Made by a program: the position numbers and the translations under genes. A stretch of DNA of 45,291 nucleotides, from the NCBI RefSeq assembly GCF_001427385.1, contig NZ_LMGJ01000038.1, forward strand, positions 138,048 to 183,338, given 5' to 3'. The number at the start of each line of letters is the position of its first letter. The stretch's first letter is position 1. The stretch comes from Mesorhizobium sp. Root157 (lineage in GTDB: Bacteria > Pseudomonadota > Alphaproteobacteria > Rhizobiales > Rhizobiaceae). Shown here in pieces: positions 14,834-22,704 of this stretch. The notes below the pieces were generated by a model. That model ran no database searches and was not told the DNA's origin. It saw only the letters and a list, made by a program, of their open reading frames with translations.

Positions 14834-16210
14834 ATGTCGCAGGCAGCCATCCCTCCAGAAACTGCACGTCCGCCGTCGCACCTGTTCTACGTGACGCGGC
14901 TGCGCCGGCCGCTCGTTGACCGCGCCGAGGGTGTCTATTTCTGGACCCGGGACGGCCGCCGCTTCCTCGACGGTTCGAGTGGCCCGATGGTGTCCAATAT
15001 CGGCCACGGCAATCGCACCGTCATCGAGGCCATGAAACGGCAGATGGACAAGGCCACCTTCGCTTATCGCCTGCATTTCGAAAACGAGCCGACGGAGGAA
15101 CTGGCGCGGCGTCTCGCGCAGAAGATGCCGGGCGACCTCGACCGCATCTTTTTCGTCTCGGGCGGCTCGGAAGCCGTGGAATCGGCGCTCAAGCTGGCCC
15201 GCCAATGGGCCGTTGCAACCGGCCAGCCGAAACGCTGGAAAGTCATCTGCCGCTTTCCTTCCTATCACGGCGGCACCATCGGCGCGCTTGGCGTGACCGG
15301 CGACCTTGCCTTGACCGAAACCTTCGCGCCGCAAATCCAGCCGATGCCGGCCATACCCGCCCCCACCGCCTATCGCGACCGCGACAATCTTTCGATGGAA
15401 CAACGCGGACTGCGCTATGCCGACATGCTGGAGGAGAAAATCCTCGCTGAGGGAGCGGAAAGCGTCGTTGCCTTCATCATGGAACCGATCGGCGGGGCCG
15501 CTACAGCCGCCCTTGTGCCGCCTGACAGTTATTTCGCCCGCATCCGCGAGATCTGCGACAAATACGGCATCCTCCTGATCCACGACGAGGTCATGTCGGG
15601 TGCTGCCCGCACCGGCCGCTATCTCGGCGGCGATCACTGGAACTGCCGTCCCGACATCGTCACTTTGTCGAAAGGCATCGGTTCGGGCTACGCACCGCTC
15701 GGCGCCATGGCGGCTTCCCGGCGCATCGTCACGCCGGTGCTCGACATGGGCGGCTTCCAGCATGGCTACACCTATGCCGGCAATCCGCTGGCCTGCGCTG
15801 CCGGTCTCGCCGTGCTTGGCGAGATGGAGCGGCTGGGCTGCGAGGCCAATGCGGCGGCGATGGGCGATCTGCTGATGGCCGAGCTTCACAATCTGGCAAG
15901 GCGCTTTCCCTTCATCGCCGGCATTCGCGGCAAGGGCCTGTTGATCGGGGCCGACATGGTCGCCGATCCGGTTGGCTTCACGCCGCTGCCCAAGGCCCTG
16001 AACGCCAACCAGCGCCTGCTCGACCTCGCCTATGCGCGCGGGCTGATCATCTATTCACGCCGTATCCGCGGCGATGGCGTCGAGGCCGATAATTTCATCC
16101 TGGCGCCGCCGCTCATCATCACCCGCGACCAGATTGGCGAGATGGCCGCGATTCTCGGCGATTCGCTCGAAGCCCTCGCCCGCGAACTCGACCTGCCGGT
16201 CGATGGCTGA
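14834..16210 (+). CDS. Class III PLP-dependent aminotransferase
   Basis: A 458-residue cytosolic enzyme of normal class III (omega-aminotransferase) length. Markers: VSGGSEAVESALKLAR for cofactor phosphate binding, LLIHDEVMSG with the pyridine-binding Asp, and VTLSKGIGSGYAPLGA with the Schiff-base Lys. It begins MSQAAIPPETARPP and ends LPVDG, overlapping the GNAT gene by 8 bases, with an acetylpolyamine amidohydrolase next in line. This fits transamination of an omega-amino compound such as putrescine or its derivatives. Substrate cannot be assigned from sequence alone; beta-alanine:pyruvate-type or other omega-amino acid activity is possible. Confidence 0.9.
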   Translation: MSQAAIPPETARPPSHLFYVTRLRRPLVDRAEGVYFWTRDGRRFLDGSSGPMVSNIGHGNRTVIEAMKRQMDKATFAYRLHFENEPTEELARRLAQKMPGDLDRIFFVSGGSEAVESALKLARQWAVATGQPKRWKVICRFPSYHGGTIGALGVTGDLALTETFAPQIQPMPAIPAPTAYRDRDNLSMEQRGLRYADMLEEKILAEGAESVVAFIMEPIGGAATAALVPPDSYFARIREICDKYGILLIHDEVMSGAARTGRYLGGDHWNCRPDIVTLSKGIGSGYAPLGAMAASRRIVTPVLDMGGFQHGYTYAGNPLACAAGLAVLGEMERLGCEANAAAMGDLLMAELHNLARRFPFIAGIRGKGLLIGADMVADPVGFTPLPKALNANQRLLDLAYARGLIIYSRRIRGDGVEADNFILAPPLIITRDQIGEMAAILGDSLEALARELDLPVDG

Positions 16211-16721
16211 GCGCGCCGCCCGCCCTGCCGCACCTGTCTCGATCCGCCCCGGTCGGATCGAGGACGCCGACGCGATCCATGGCGCCCTGCTCGGCATCGG
16301 CGATGCGGTCGGCGAACGGCACAAGATAACCAGCACCGTCGATGACATCAGGCATTTCGGCTTCGGCCCACACCCGGCCTTTGAAACGCTGATCGCAGAA
16401 ATCGATTCAGAGTTTGCCGGCATGTGCCTGTATTTCCCGATCTTTTCGAGCTGGATGGGCAGGCCTGGCGTCTATGTGCAGGACCTGTTCGTGGCCGAGC
16501 GGTTCCGTGGCTTTCGGATAGGCGAGCGCTTGCTTCGCCGGCTGACGAAGCTGTCGAAGGACAGCGGCGGCGTCTATCTGCGCCTGTCCGTCGACACCGA
16601 TAATGCAAAGGCGAAGGCCTTCTACGAACGGCTCGGCATCAGCCACGCACGCGGCGAGCAGGTTCACAAGATCCTCGGCGAAGCTTTTTTCCAGTTCGCC
16701 GACGGCGACAGTCCAGCCTGA
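16203..16721 (+). CDS. GNAT-family N-acetyltransferase
   Basis: A 172-residue protein starting MAERAARPAAPVSIRPGR. It shows GNAT order: an N-terminal strand and IEDADAIH helix, VYVQDLFVAERFRGFRIGER as motif A with an R-G-F-R-I-G acetyl-CoA pyrophosphate loop, and LSVDTDNAKAKAFYERLGI as motif B. It resembles diamine/spermidine acetyltransferase-type GNAT proteins. The start overlaps the aminotransferase stop by 8 bases, and 10 bases separate it from the amidohydrolase, so all three are likely co-translated. Polyamine or amino acid acetylation is inferred from the operon. Confidence 0.88.
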   Translation: MAERAARPAAPVSIRPGRIEDADAIHGALLGIGDAVGERHKITSTVDDIRHFGFGPHPAFETLIAEIDSEFAGMCLYFPIFSSWMGRPGVYVQDLFVAERFRGFRIGERLLRRLTKLSKDSGGVYLRLSVDTDNAKAKAFYERLGISHARGEQVHKILGEAFFQFADGDSPA

Positions 16722-16731
16722 GAGGACAGCA

Positions 16732-17763
16732 ATGAAAACCTTCTATGCCGAAGAGCAAAAGCGCCACGACCCGAAGGCGTTCCTGTCCAGCGGTGCGCCG
16801 AAGCCCAATCCTGAACAGCCGGAACGGATTGAGCGCCTGCTTGCCGGCGCCAGGGCTGCCGGCTGCTCCATTGAGCGCCCGCGCAAACATGGACTTGGTC
16901 CGGTGGCGGCGATCCATACGCCGGAATATCTCGATTTCCTTCAGCACATCTTCGAACGCTGGCAGCGCATCGACGGCGCTTCCGCCGAAGTCATCCCCAA
17001 CATCCACCCGATCGCGCGCGGCGGCAGCTATCCCGCTTCGGCCGTCGGCCAGGCCGGCTATCACATGGCCGATACCGCTTGCCCGATCTCCGCCGAAACA
17101 TGGGACAGCGCACTGTGGAGCGCCTGGAGCGCGGTCGAGGCTGCCGAAGCCGTGCTGTCGGGCGCGCCTGCCGCCTATGCGCTCTGCCGTCCGCCCGGCC
17201 ACCATGCCTTTGCCGATGTCGCCGGCGGCTTCTGCTTCATCAACAATTCGGCGGTTGCGGCACAGGTACTGCGCAAGAGCGCCGCGCGGGTGGCAATCCT
17301 CGACGTCGACCTGCACCACGGCAACGGCACGCAAGGAATCTTCTATGCACGTCCCGACGTGCTTACCGTTTCACTGCATGCCGACCCGGTGCGCTTCTAC
17401 CCCTTTTTCTGGGGCTATGCCGACGAACGCGGCGAAGGTGCCGGCCTCGGCTACAATCTCAACCTGCCCTTGCCGCGCAAATCCGGCGATGCGGTTTTCC
17501 TTGAAACCCTGGAAACCGCCTTCCAGCGTATCCGCGCCTTCGCACCCGAAGCGCTGGTGGTTGCGCTGGGCCTTGACGCTTTCGAAGGCGATCCGTTCGG
17601 CGGGCTGTCTGTCTCGACGCCCGGCTTTGCCCGAATCGGCGAAGCGATCGCCCGGCTTGGCCTGCCCGCCGTCATCGTGCAGGAAGGCGGCTATCTGTGC
17701 GATGCGCTAGCCGACAACCTCACAGCTTTCCTGACCGGCTTCGGCGGAAGGATCAAAGGATAG
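16732..17763 (+). CDS. Acetylpolyamine amidohydrolase (class II HDAC-like deacetylase)
   Basis: A 343-residue zinc enzyme, very close in length to Mycoplana ramosa acetylpolyamine amidohydrolase. Active-site features: CRPPGHHAF with His157 and His158, AILDVDLHHGNGT with zinc ligands Asp193 and His195, GLDAFEGDP with Asp282, and EGGY with the transition-state Tyr321. It hydrolyses acetylated putrescine, spermidine or related amides in the cytosol. ATG at 16732 has GAGAGGA upstream; the longer open frame is out of family. Third gene of the aminotransferase-GNAT operon, convergent with the cysteine-desulfurase-like gene. Catalytic residues are complete. Confidence 0.92.
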   Translation: MKTFYAEEQKRHDPKAFLSSGAPKPNPEQPERIERLLAGARAAGCSIERPRKHGLGPVAAIHTPEYLDFLQHIFERWQRIDGASAEVIPNIHPIARGGSYPASAVGQAGYHMADTACPISAETWDSALWSAWSAVEAAEAVLSGAPAAYALCRPPGHHAFADVAGGFCFINNSAVAAQVLRKSAARVAILDVDLHHGNGTQGIFYARPDVLTVSLHADPVRFYPFFWGYADERGEGAGLGYNLNLPLPRKSGDAVFLETLETAFQRIRAFAPEALVVALGLDAFEGDPFGGLSVSTPGFARIGEAIARLGLPAVIVQEGGYLCDALADNLTAFLTGFGGRIKG

Positions 17764-17769
17764 CGCGAC

Positions 17770-19032
17770 CTATCGCTGCTGCCGCAGCATGGCGATGGTC
17801 CGGTGCACGCTTTCCAGCGTCTCGTCGATCTCGCCAGCGGTGTTGTAGTGGGCGATGCCGATGCGAACGACGCCCTGCTGCGCAGGTATGCCAAGCTGGT
17901 GAACCACTTCCCATGCATAATTGTGCCCGGACCAGAGGAAAATATTCTCGGCATTCATCTGCCGCGTGATGGATTCGGGCGCAATACCGTCCACCGTGAA
18001 CGACACGGTCGGCACGCGGTGCTGAAGCCGCGCCGGGTCCGTGATCCCATGGATGGTGAGGCCGGCAATATCCGACAGCCCGTCGATCAGTTGCTGCGCC
18101 AGCGGATTTTCGTAAGCGATGGACGCCTTGAATGCGGCGGCGATCCTTGCCCGCAGTGAACCGCCCGCGCCTGCGGCCCTTCCCAATTCTTCGAAATAGC
18201 CGACAGCCGCGCTCAGTCCGGCCAACAATTCGATCTGCGGCGTGCCGGTCTCGAACCGCTCCGGCAGGCCATTGGACGAGCAGCGGCACTTGTAGGGCGT
18301 CAGCGTGTCGATCACCTCGCGGCGTCCCCACAGCACGCCAAGATGAGGCCCGAAGAACTTGTAGGCCGAGCAGGCGAGGAAATCGCAGCCGATCTCCTGC
18401 ACATCCACCAGGCCATGCGGCGCGAACTGCACCGCGTCGACATAAACCAGCGCACCGGCCTGCTTCGCCAGTCGTGTCAGCGCTTTCACGTTGTTGATCG
18501 AGCCGGTGAGGTTGGAGGCGTATGTCAACGCCACAAGACGCGTCCTGTCGCTCAGCACCGCAGCCAGCGTTTCCTCTTCGACCTGCCAGCTTTGCTGGTC
18601 GAACGGCACCCAGCGCACCGTCAGGCCGCGATCCTCGGCCAATTGCAGCCAGGGCGAGACGTTACCTTCATGGTCCATGCGGGTCAGCACGATCTCGTCG
18701 CCCGGCTTGAAGCCGCGGCCAAGCGTGCGCGACATGTGATAGGTCAGCGTCGTCATATTGGCGCCGATGATGATTTCCTCATGCGTCGAAGCGCCGAGAA
18801 AATCCGCCATCGCCTTGTGCGCCTCGTCAACGATCTCTCCAGCCGCCACTGTCGTTTCGAAGAACCCGCCCAGATTGGCGTTGGTGGTCAAAAGGCAGCG
18901 CGCCACCGCATCGGCAACCGCTTGCGGCACCTGGGTTCCGGCCGGATTGTCCAGATAGATGCGGCGGCGGCCTTGGTCGGTCAGGCCCAGCGCCGGAAAA
19001 TGGCCGCGCACGGCATCGATCGCAAACGTCAT
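17770..19032 (-). CDS. Cysteine desulfurase-like class V aminotransferase
   Basis: A 420-residue PLP enzyme starting MTFAIDAVRGHFPAL and RRIYLDNPAGTQVPQAV, the opening typical of the cysteine-desulfurase-like family (recalled as TIGR01976). The Schiff-base Lys lies in CSAYKFFGPHLG, and YVDAVQFAPHG carries the PLP-binding Asp. The loop that holds the catalytic Cys in NifS/SufS is not obvious (RCSSNGLPERFETGTPQIE is the nearest region), so desulfurase activity is unproven. ATG at 19032 was chosen over an upstream frame to 19068. Convergent with the amidohydrolase; no iron-sulfur genes are adjacent. The physiological substrate is unknown. Confidence 0.88.
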   Translation of the reverse strand: MTFAIDAVRGHFPALGLTDQGRRRIYLDNPAGTQVPQAVADAVARCLLTTNANLGGFFETTVAAGEIVDEAHKAMADFLGASTHEEIIIGANMTTLTYHMSRTLGRGFKPGDEIVLTRMDHEGNVSPWLQLAEDRGLTVRWVPFDQQSWQVEEETLAAVLSDRTRLVALTYASNLTGSINNVKALTRLAKQAGALVYVDAVQFAPHGLVDVQEIGCDFLACSAYKFFGPHLGVLWGRREVIDTLTPYKCRCSSNGLPERFETGTPQIELLAGLSAAVGYFEELGRAAGAGGSLRARIAAAFKASIAYENPLAQQLIDGLSDIAGLTIHGITDPARLQHRVPTVSFTVDGIAPESITRQMNAENIFLWSGHNYAWEVVHQLGIPAQQGVVRIGIAHYNTAGEIDETLESVHRTIAMLRQQR

Positions 19033-19124
19033 CCGTCCCCCTTGCGCCGGGCCGTATCCGGCTCTCAAGCGCTTTTATCCCGATCCGATATGGCTTTGGC
19101 TTTGTCGAGCGGCAAGCCGCCAGT

Positions 19125-19586
19125 TCAGCGTTTCCGCTTGGCCAGCGCCTTGCGCTTGGCTTCGTCGATCAGCATGTTCGCAACCTGCATGCGGATCATT
19201 GCCCGCTCGTGCAAATGAGGCGGCACCCGGTCGGGATGGTTGGCAAAGGCGAAGCTGCGGCGCAGTTGCCCGTAGTCGATCCCTGGTCGGCCAAGGCCGA
19301 GTTCGGTGGCAATCGTTTCGGGGTCGATGGCCGGCAACTTTTCCGGCTGCGCTATTTCGCCCGCCAAAGCCAGCCTGGCCTGATCGAGCAAGGCTGCGAA
19401 CTCCGTGGCAAGATCGTGCCCGGTTTCGCGATATTGTGCCGCCAGCGCTTCCTCCGACACCTTGATGCGGCCGGAGTGCAGTTCATCGACGACAGCCAGA
19501 TAGTCGACCGCGTTCGCCGGTTGGGGCGCCGGTTGGGGCGCCGCCTCGTCCTCGACGCTCGAGGTGACGAACAGATCGTCGAGCAA
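19125..19586 (-). CDS. J-domain-like protein (DnaJ-related)
   Basis: About 153 residues from TTG at 19586. The C-terminal part YGQLRRSFAFANHPDRVPPH contains the HPD tripeptide that defines J domains, followed by a helix rich in Arg and Lys (LIDEAKRKALAKRKR). The N-terminus has a Pro/Ala-rich stretch encoded by a short duplication (GGTTGGGGCGCC twice near 19521). J-domain proteins stimulate DnaK-type ATPases. The start is uncertain: the only strong Shine-Dalgarno (GGGGAGG, 19631-19625) precedes an in-frame ATC at 19619, five bases away, which would add 11 residues. Confidence 0.75.
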   Translation of the reverse strand: MLDDLFVTSSVEDEAAPQPAPQPANAVDYLAVVDELHSGRIKVSEEALAAQYRETGHDLATEFAALLDQARLALAGEIAQPEKLPAIDPETIATELGLGRPGIDYGQLRRSFAFANHPDRVPPHLHERAMIRMQVANMLIDEAKRKALAKRKR

Positions 19587-19835
19587 TGAAGCGAAATCCC
19601 GCTTGGCGCCAGTACCGATTTCAGCCTCCCCGCACGCCCGAGCCTAATCTCGACGGCGTCACAATAAGGTCGCTCGGTTAAGAATAAATGCCCGCTTTTG
19701 TAAGGAATTTAGCTTCCTGCGGCCGACACTGCTCCAGAAAATTCTCCGGCATGGCAGCCATGCGCATGCTGCACTGCACAATTGTCATGAACCACCTATA
19801 TTGCAGCTTCGGGAGGACAATTTCAGGAGCCTGAC

Positions 19836-20000
19836 ATGGGGTTCTACACCGAACTGTTTGCCCGTCCCCGCCCGCAGGAGCAGGCGCGCTATCGCGCGGC
19901 GCTGGCGCTGCTCCACGCCATGAGCAACGCCGACCGCGCCGATATCGGCATCAAGCCTGCCGATTTTCCCCGCATCGCCCGCGAGATGGCGATCCGCTGA
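19836..20000 (+). CDS. Small DUF1127-like protein (54 aa)
   Basis: Begins MGFYTELFARPRPQEQ and contains LLHAMSNADRADIGIKPADF, close to the DUF1127 pattern L..LSDRELADIGL.R.DI. The family consists of short basic Arg-rich proteins of proteobacteria, some linked to RNA handling or phosphate and redox regulation in alphaproteobacteria. CAGGAGC lies 5-6 bases before the ATG, supporting translation. It is convergent with the DUF1993 gene, whose stop is 4 bases away. The preceding 19620-19835 holds only this gene's leader; no firm promoter could be picked. Arg content is lower than in classic members. Confidence 0.75.
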   Translation: MGFYTELFARPRPQEQARYRAALALLHAMSNADRADIGIKPADFPRIAREMAIR

Positions 20001-20004
20001 GAAT

Positions 20005-20511
20005 TCAGCGGGCGCCGAGGAACACGACCTTGCCGAGCGGTACGCCGTTGTGGCGCAGAATGTCGTAGGCCGTGGTCATGTGGAAATAGAAGTTCGGCAT
20101 GGCGAAGTTGAGCAGGTACTGGCTGCCGCTCATCGAAAGCTCCCGCCCGCCGGCCTTGAGCGCGATGACCTTGTCTTCCGAACCGTCGATGTCCGCAGCC
20201 GAAAAGCCGGACAGATGGTCGCTCGCCTTGGCGATGCGCGCCTGCAAATCGGCAAAGCTCTGCTCATCGTCCTCGTATTTCGGGATTTCACGGCCGGCGA
20301 GCCGCGAAGGCGCGCCCTTGGCATGGTCGGTGGCGATCTGCACCTGCCGGGTCAGCGTGAACATGTCGGGCGCCAGGCGCGCGGTCAAAAACGTGTTCGG
20401 GTCGATCTTGCGTTCCGTCGCATTCCGTTCAGCCTCGCCAAGCACACCGGACAGCGCCTTCAACCGTGAGGCAAACACCGGCACGGACACGTCATACATC
20501 GAAATCGCCAC
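20005..20511 (-). CDS. DUF1993 family protein
   Basis: A 168-residue protein covering the whole DUF1993 family: SMYDVSVPVFASRLKALSGV, then RLAPDMFTLTRQVQIATDHAKGAP, RLAGREIPKYEDDEQSFADL and LNFAMPNFYFHMTTAYDILR with HNGVPLGK at the end. These are predicted four-helix-bundle (DinB-like fold) cytosolic proteins of unknown activity. The start is GTG at 20511, with GGAG 7 bases before it. It is divergent from the DUF1176 gene, 139 bases away. No operon partner is apparent. Confidence 0.9.
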   Translation of the reverse strand: MAISMYDVSVPVFASRLKALSGVLGEAERNATERKIDPNTFLTARLAPDMFTLTRQVQIATDHAKGAPSRLAGREIPKYEDDEQSFADLQARIAKASDHLSGFSAADIDGSEDKVIALKAGGRELSMSGSQYLLNFAMPNFYFHMTTAYDILRHNGVPLGKVVFLGAR

Positions 20512-20650
20512 AATATTTCTCCAAAAGCTTCGGGAACCGCCGCGCGGCGAGATAGCGCCTTCCGCGCCGGATTTTCAAGCGCGGCGGTGCGCCACGAGCG
20601 CGCCGCATTCGAAATTAGACTTCGAGGCTCCCCGGGACGGAGATTCGCCG

Positions 20651-21691
20651 ATGAAAAACGCCCTCGCCTCACTGCTCGCACTCACCTTGGCGGGAAGCTT
20701 TTGCGCATCGGCACTGGCCGCCGAAAGCCCCTATTTCGACGATCGCTCCAATGCCGCTGACGTCGTCCAATCGCTCTACAACGCCATCAATCGCCACGAA
20801 TATGCCCGCGCCTGGGACTATTTCGGCGACACCAAGCCGGCCGAGGATTTCGAGACCTTCACCAAAGGCTATGACGGCACCGCTTCCGTCGAGGTCGAGA
20901 CGGGCTCGGTCGGCGAGGAAGGCGCTGCCGGCAGCATCTTCTTCAGCGTTCCCGTGGCCATACGCGCCACCGGCACCGACGGCTCGGAGAAGATATTTTC
21001 CGGCTGCTATACGCTGCGGCAAGTCAACGCCCAGGCGCAGGAACCGCCCTTCACGCCGATCCGCATCGACAAGGGCGCGCTGAAGCCGACGACCGAGCCG
21101 TTCGACAAGGCATTGCCGGCAGGTTGCGGCGACGGCCCGCTGCCGCCGCCACAGGATTCAGCACTCGATCAGGCGAAGCAGGTCTTCGCGGCCACCTATG
21201 GCGAGCAGTGCGACCAGACCCGCCCCGGTGGAGAGCCGATCGGCGAGCCGGACAGCTATGCAATTCGCTACAAGGCGGACGACGACTCGAGCGAGCGCGA
21301 AGTCCGGTTGTTCCGCTTCTTCTGTTCGATGGCCGCCTACAACGAGGATGCCGTCTACTATGTGAGCGACGCTGTCGAAGGCGTGCGGCAATTGCAGTTC
21401 GCGGCGCCGGAACTGGACATCCACTATGAGAACAACGACAGCGACGGCAAGCTGGAAGCCGTCAATGTCATCGGCTTCCGCACCGACGACCGGCTGGTCA
21501 ATTCCGGTTACGACGAGGCCAGCCACACCATAACCTCCCACGCCAAATGGCGCGGTGCCGGCGACGCATCGTCGTCAGGCACATGGCTGTTCCGCGGCGG
21601 CTCGTTTTCACTGGTGCAATTCGATGTCGACGCATCCTATGACGGCGAGATCAATCCCGAAACGGTGGTCGACTACAACACCGCCCCTTGA
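20651..21691 (+). CDS. Exported DUF1176 domain-containing protein
   Basis: A 346-residue secreted protein. MKNALASLLALTLAGSFCASALA is a Sec signal peptide with probable cleavage before AESPYF. An N-terminal region (SNAADVVQSLYNAINRHEYARAWDYF) precedes the DUF1176 part, which has paired cysteines (FSGCYTL, PAGCGDG, EQCDQT, RFFCSM) and ends with TWLFRGGSFSLVQFDVDASYDGEINPET. Function is unknown; related proteins are periplasmic. The tail lies 31 bases from the stop of a convergent exported hydrolase. No pathway context is visible. Confidence 0.87.
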   Translation: MKNALASLLALTLAGSFCASALAAESPYFDDRSNAADVVQSLYNAINRHEYARAWDYFGDTKPAEDFETFTKGYDGTASVEVETGSVGEEGAAGSIFFSVPVAIRATGTDGSEKIFSGCYTLRQVNAQAQEPPFTPIRIDKGALKPTTEPFDKALPAGCGDGPLPPPQDSALDQAKQVFAATYGEQCDQTRPGGEPIGEPDSYAIRYKADDDSSEREVRLFRFFCSMAAYNEDAVYYVSDAVEGVRQLQFAAPELDIHYENNDSDGKLEAVNVIGFRTDDRLVNSGYDEASHTITSHAKWRGAGDASSSGTWLFRGGSFSLVQFDVDASYDGEINPETVVDYNTAP

Positions 21692-21722
21692 CGCACCGAT
21701 TGGGGTCCAAGCCTGTCCGGAA

Positions 21723-22658
21723 TCAGTCTCGCACCGCCTGGGCAAGCATCCAGTTCAGCGTCTCCCGCCAATCGGCCATGCGGATCGGAGTGCCGTGCGT
21801 CCCTGTCTCGAAGCGCACGAAGCGGGTCGGGTAATCCTTTGATCTTGCAAGGATGGAGCGGAAGAATGCCTCCTGCTTCTCTATCGGGAAAACCGGGTCC
21901 TTGCTGCCTTGCCCGAAAAAAACCGGGACGCGTCGCTTGAAGGCAGAACTTGCAAGGAAGCCCTCGTCCCAAAGCGAACCGAGCAAGACCAGACCGTCGA
22001 TTTCGGCACCGGTATCCTTGCGTTCGGCCAGCTTCCAGCACAGCGCCCCGCCCATCGAGCCGCAAGCCACAATGATGCGCGCGCCCGGCGAGCGGCCTGC
22101 ATAGTGACCGATCAGCGAGGCAAGTTCGGTGGCGCCCTTGTCGCCGAAATCGGTAAAATCCGGCGACAGATAGAGGCCGTCATTCTCCGCCATCAGGTTC
22201 TTGAGACGGTTGAAATTGCCGCCGAAGGTGAAGTCGTCCACGCCCTGCTTGCGGCTGCCGCCCTGTCCGTGCAGGTAAAGCGTGATTACTTTTGCACTTT
22301 CGGTGCGCCCGACGGCAACGTGGTGGATCGTGCCGGCATCCGTCTTCAGCACCAGATCCTGCTGCACCTTGCGCACGCCGGTCGTGACGTAATTGGCGCG
22401 CACCCGCCGTTCCGGCACCTGATCGCGTTCGTTGATGTCGCGCAGTTCGCGGTAGTCAACGACGCGGTAGACGTTGTTCGGTTCCGCCGACAGCAGCGCC
22501 GGATAGGCGAAAAGATCGTCCTTGAAGGGTTTCAGCAGCGCTTGTGCCGAAGCCGGCATGGCGAACAACAGCGCCGCCAGCAAGATAGCCCCCCAAGCCA
22601 CCCCCTTTGAGCGGGAGATGGCCGGCAGGCTGGAGAGGAGTGACAGGTCAAACCGCAT
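21723..22658 (-). CDS. Exported alpha/beta hydrolase
   Basis: A 311-residue protein. ATG at 22658 gives MRFDLSLLSSLPA and then the hydrophobic stretch VAWGAILLAALLFAMPASAQ, a signal peptide or anchor. The hydrolase fold shows LYLHGQGGSRK for the oxyanion loop, CGSMGGA as the nucleophile elbow with Ser, GQGSKDPVFP with the probable acid, and TGTHGTP with the His. It therefore has a complete Ser-Asp-His triad. An esterase or lipase acting in the periplasm is likely, but the substrate is unknown. It is convergent with the DUF1176 gene and followed, upstream on the same strand, by the molybdenum-maturation cluster 46 bases away. Confidence 0.83.
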   Translation of the reverse strand: MRFDLSLLSSLPAISRSKGVAWGAILLAALLFAMPASAQALLKPFKDDLFAYPALLSAEPNNVYRVVDYRELRDINERDQVPERRVRANYVTTGVRKVQQDLVLKTDAGTIHHVAVGRTESAKVITLYLHGQGGSRKQGVDDFTFGGNFNRLKNLMAENDGLYLSPDFTDFGDKGATELASLIGHYAGRSPGARIIVACGSMGGALCWKLAERKDTGAEIDGLVLLGSLWDEGFLASSAFKRRVPVFFGQGSKDPVFPIEKQEAFFRSILARSKDYPTRFVRFETGTHGTPIRMADWRETLNWMLAQAVRD

Positions 22659-22704
22659 GGCCAACGATTGCGTTGCCCGGCATGCGCTTGTCAACGGCCC
22701 ATCG

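Noticed and set aside
16732..17763. Eukaryote-derived histone deacetylase
   Set aside because: Length and motifs fit bacterial acetylpolyamine amidohydrolases; base composition is like its neighbours, so no sign of transfer from a eukaryote.
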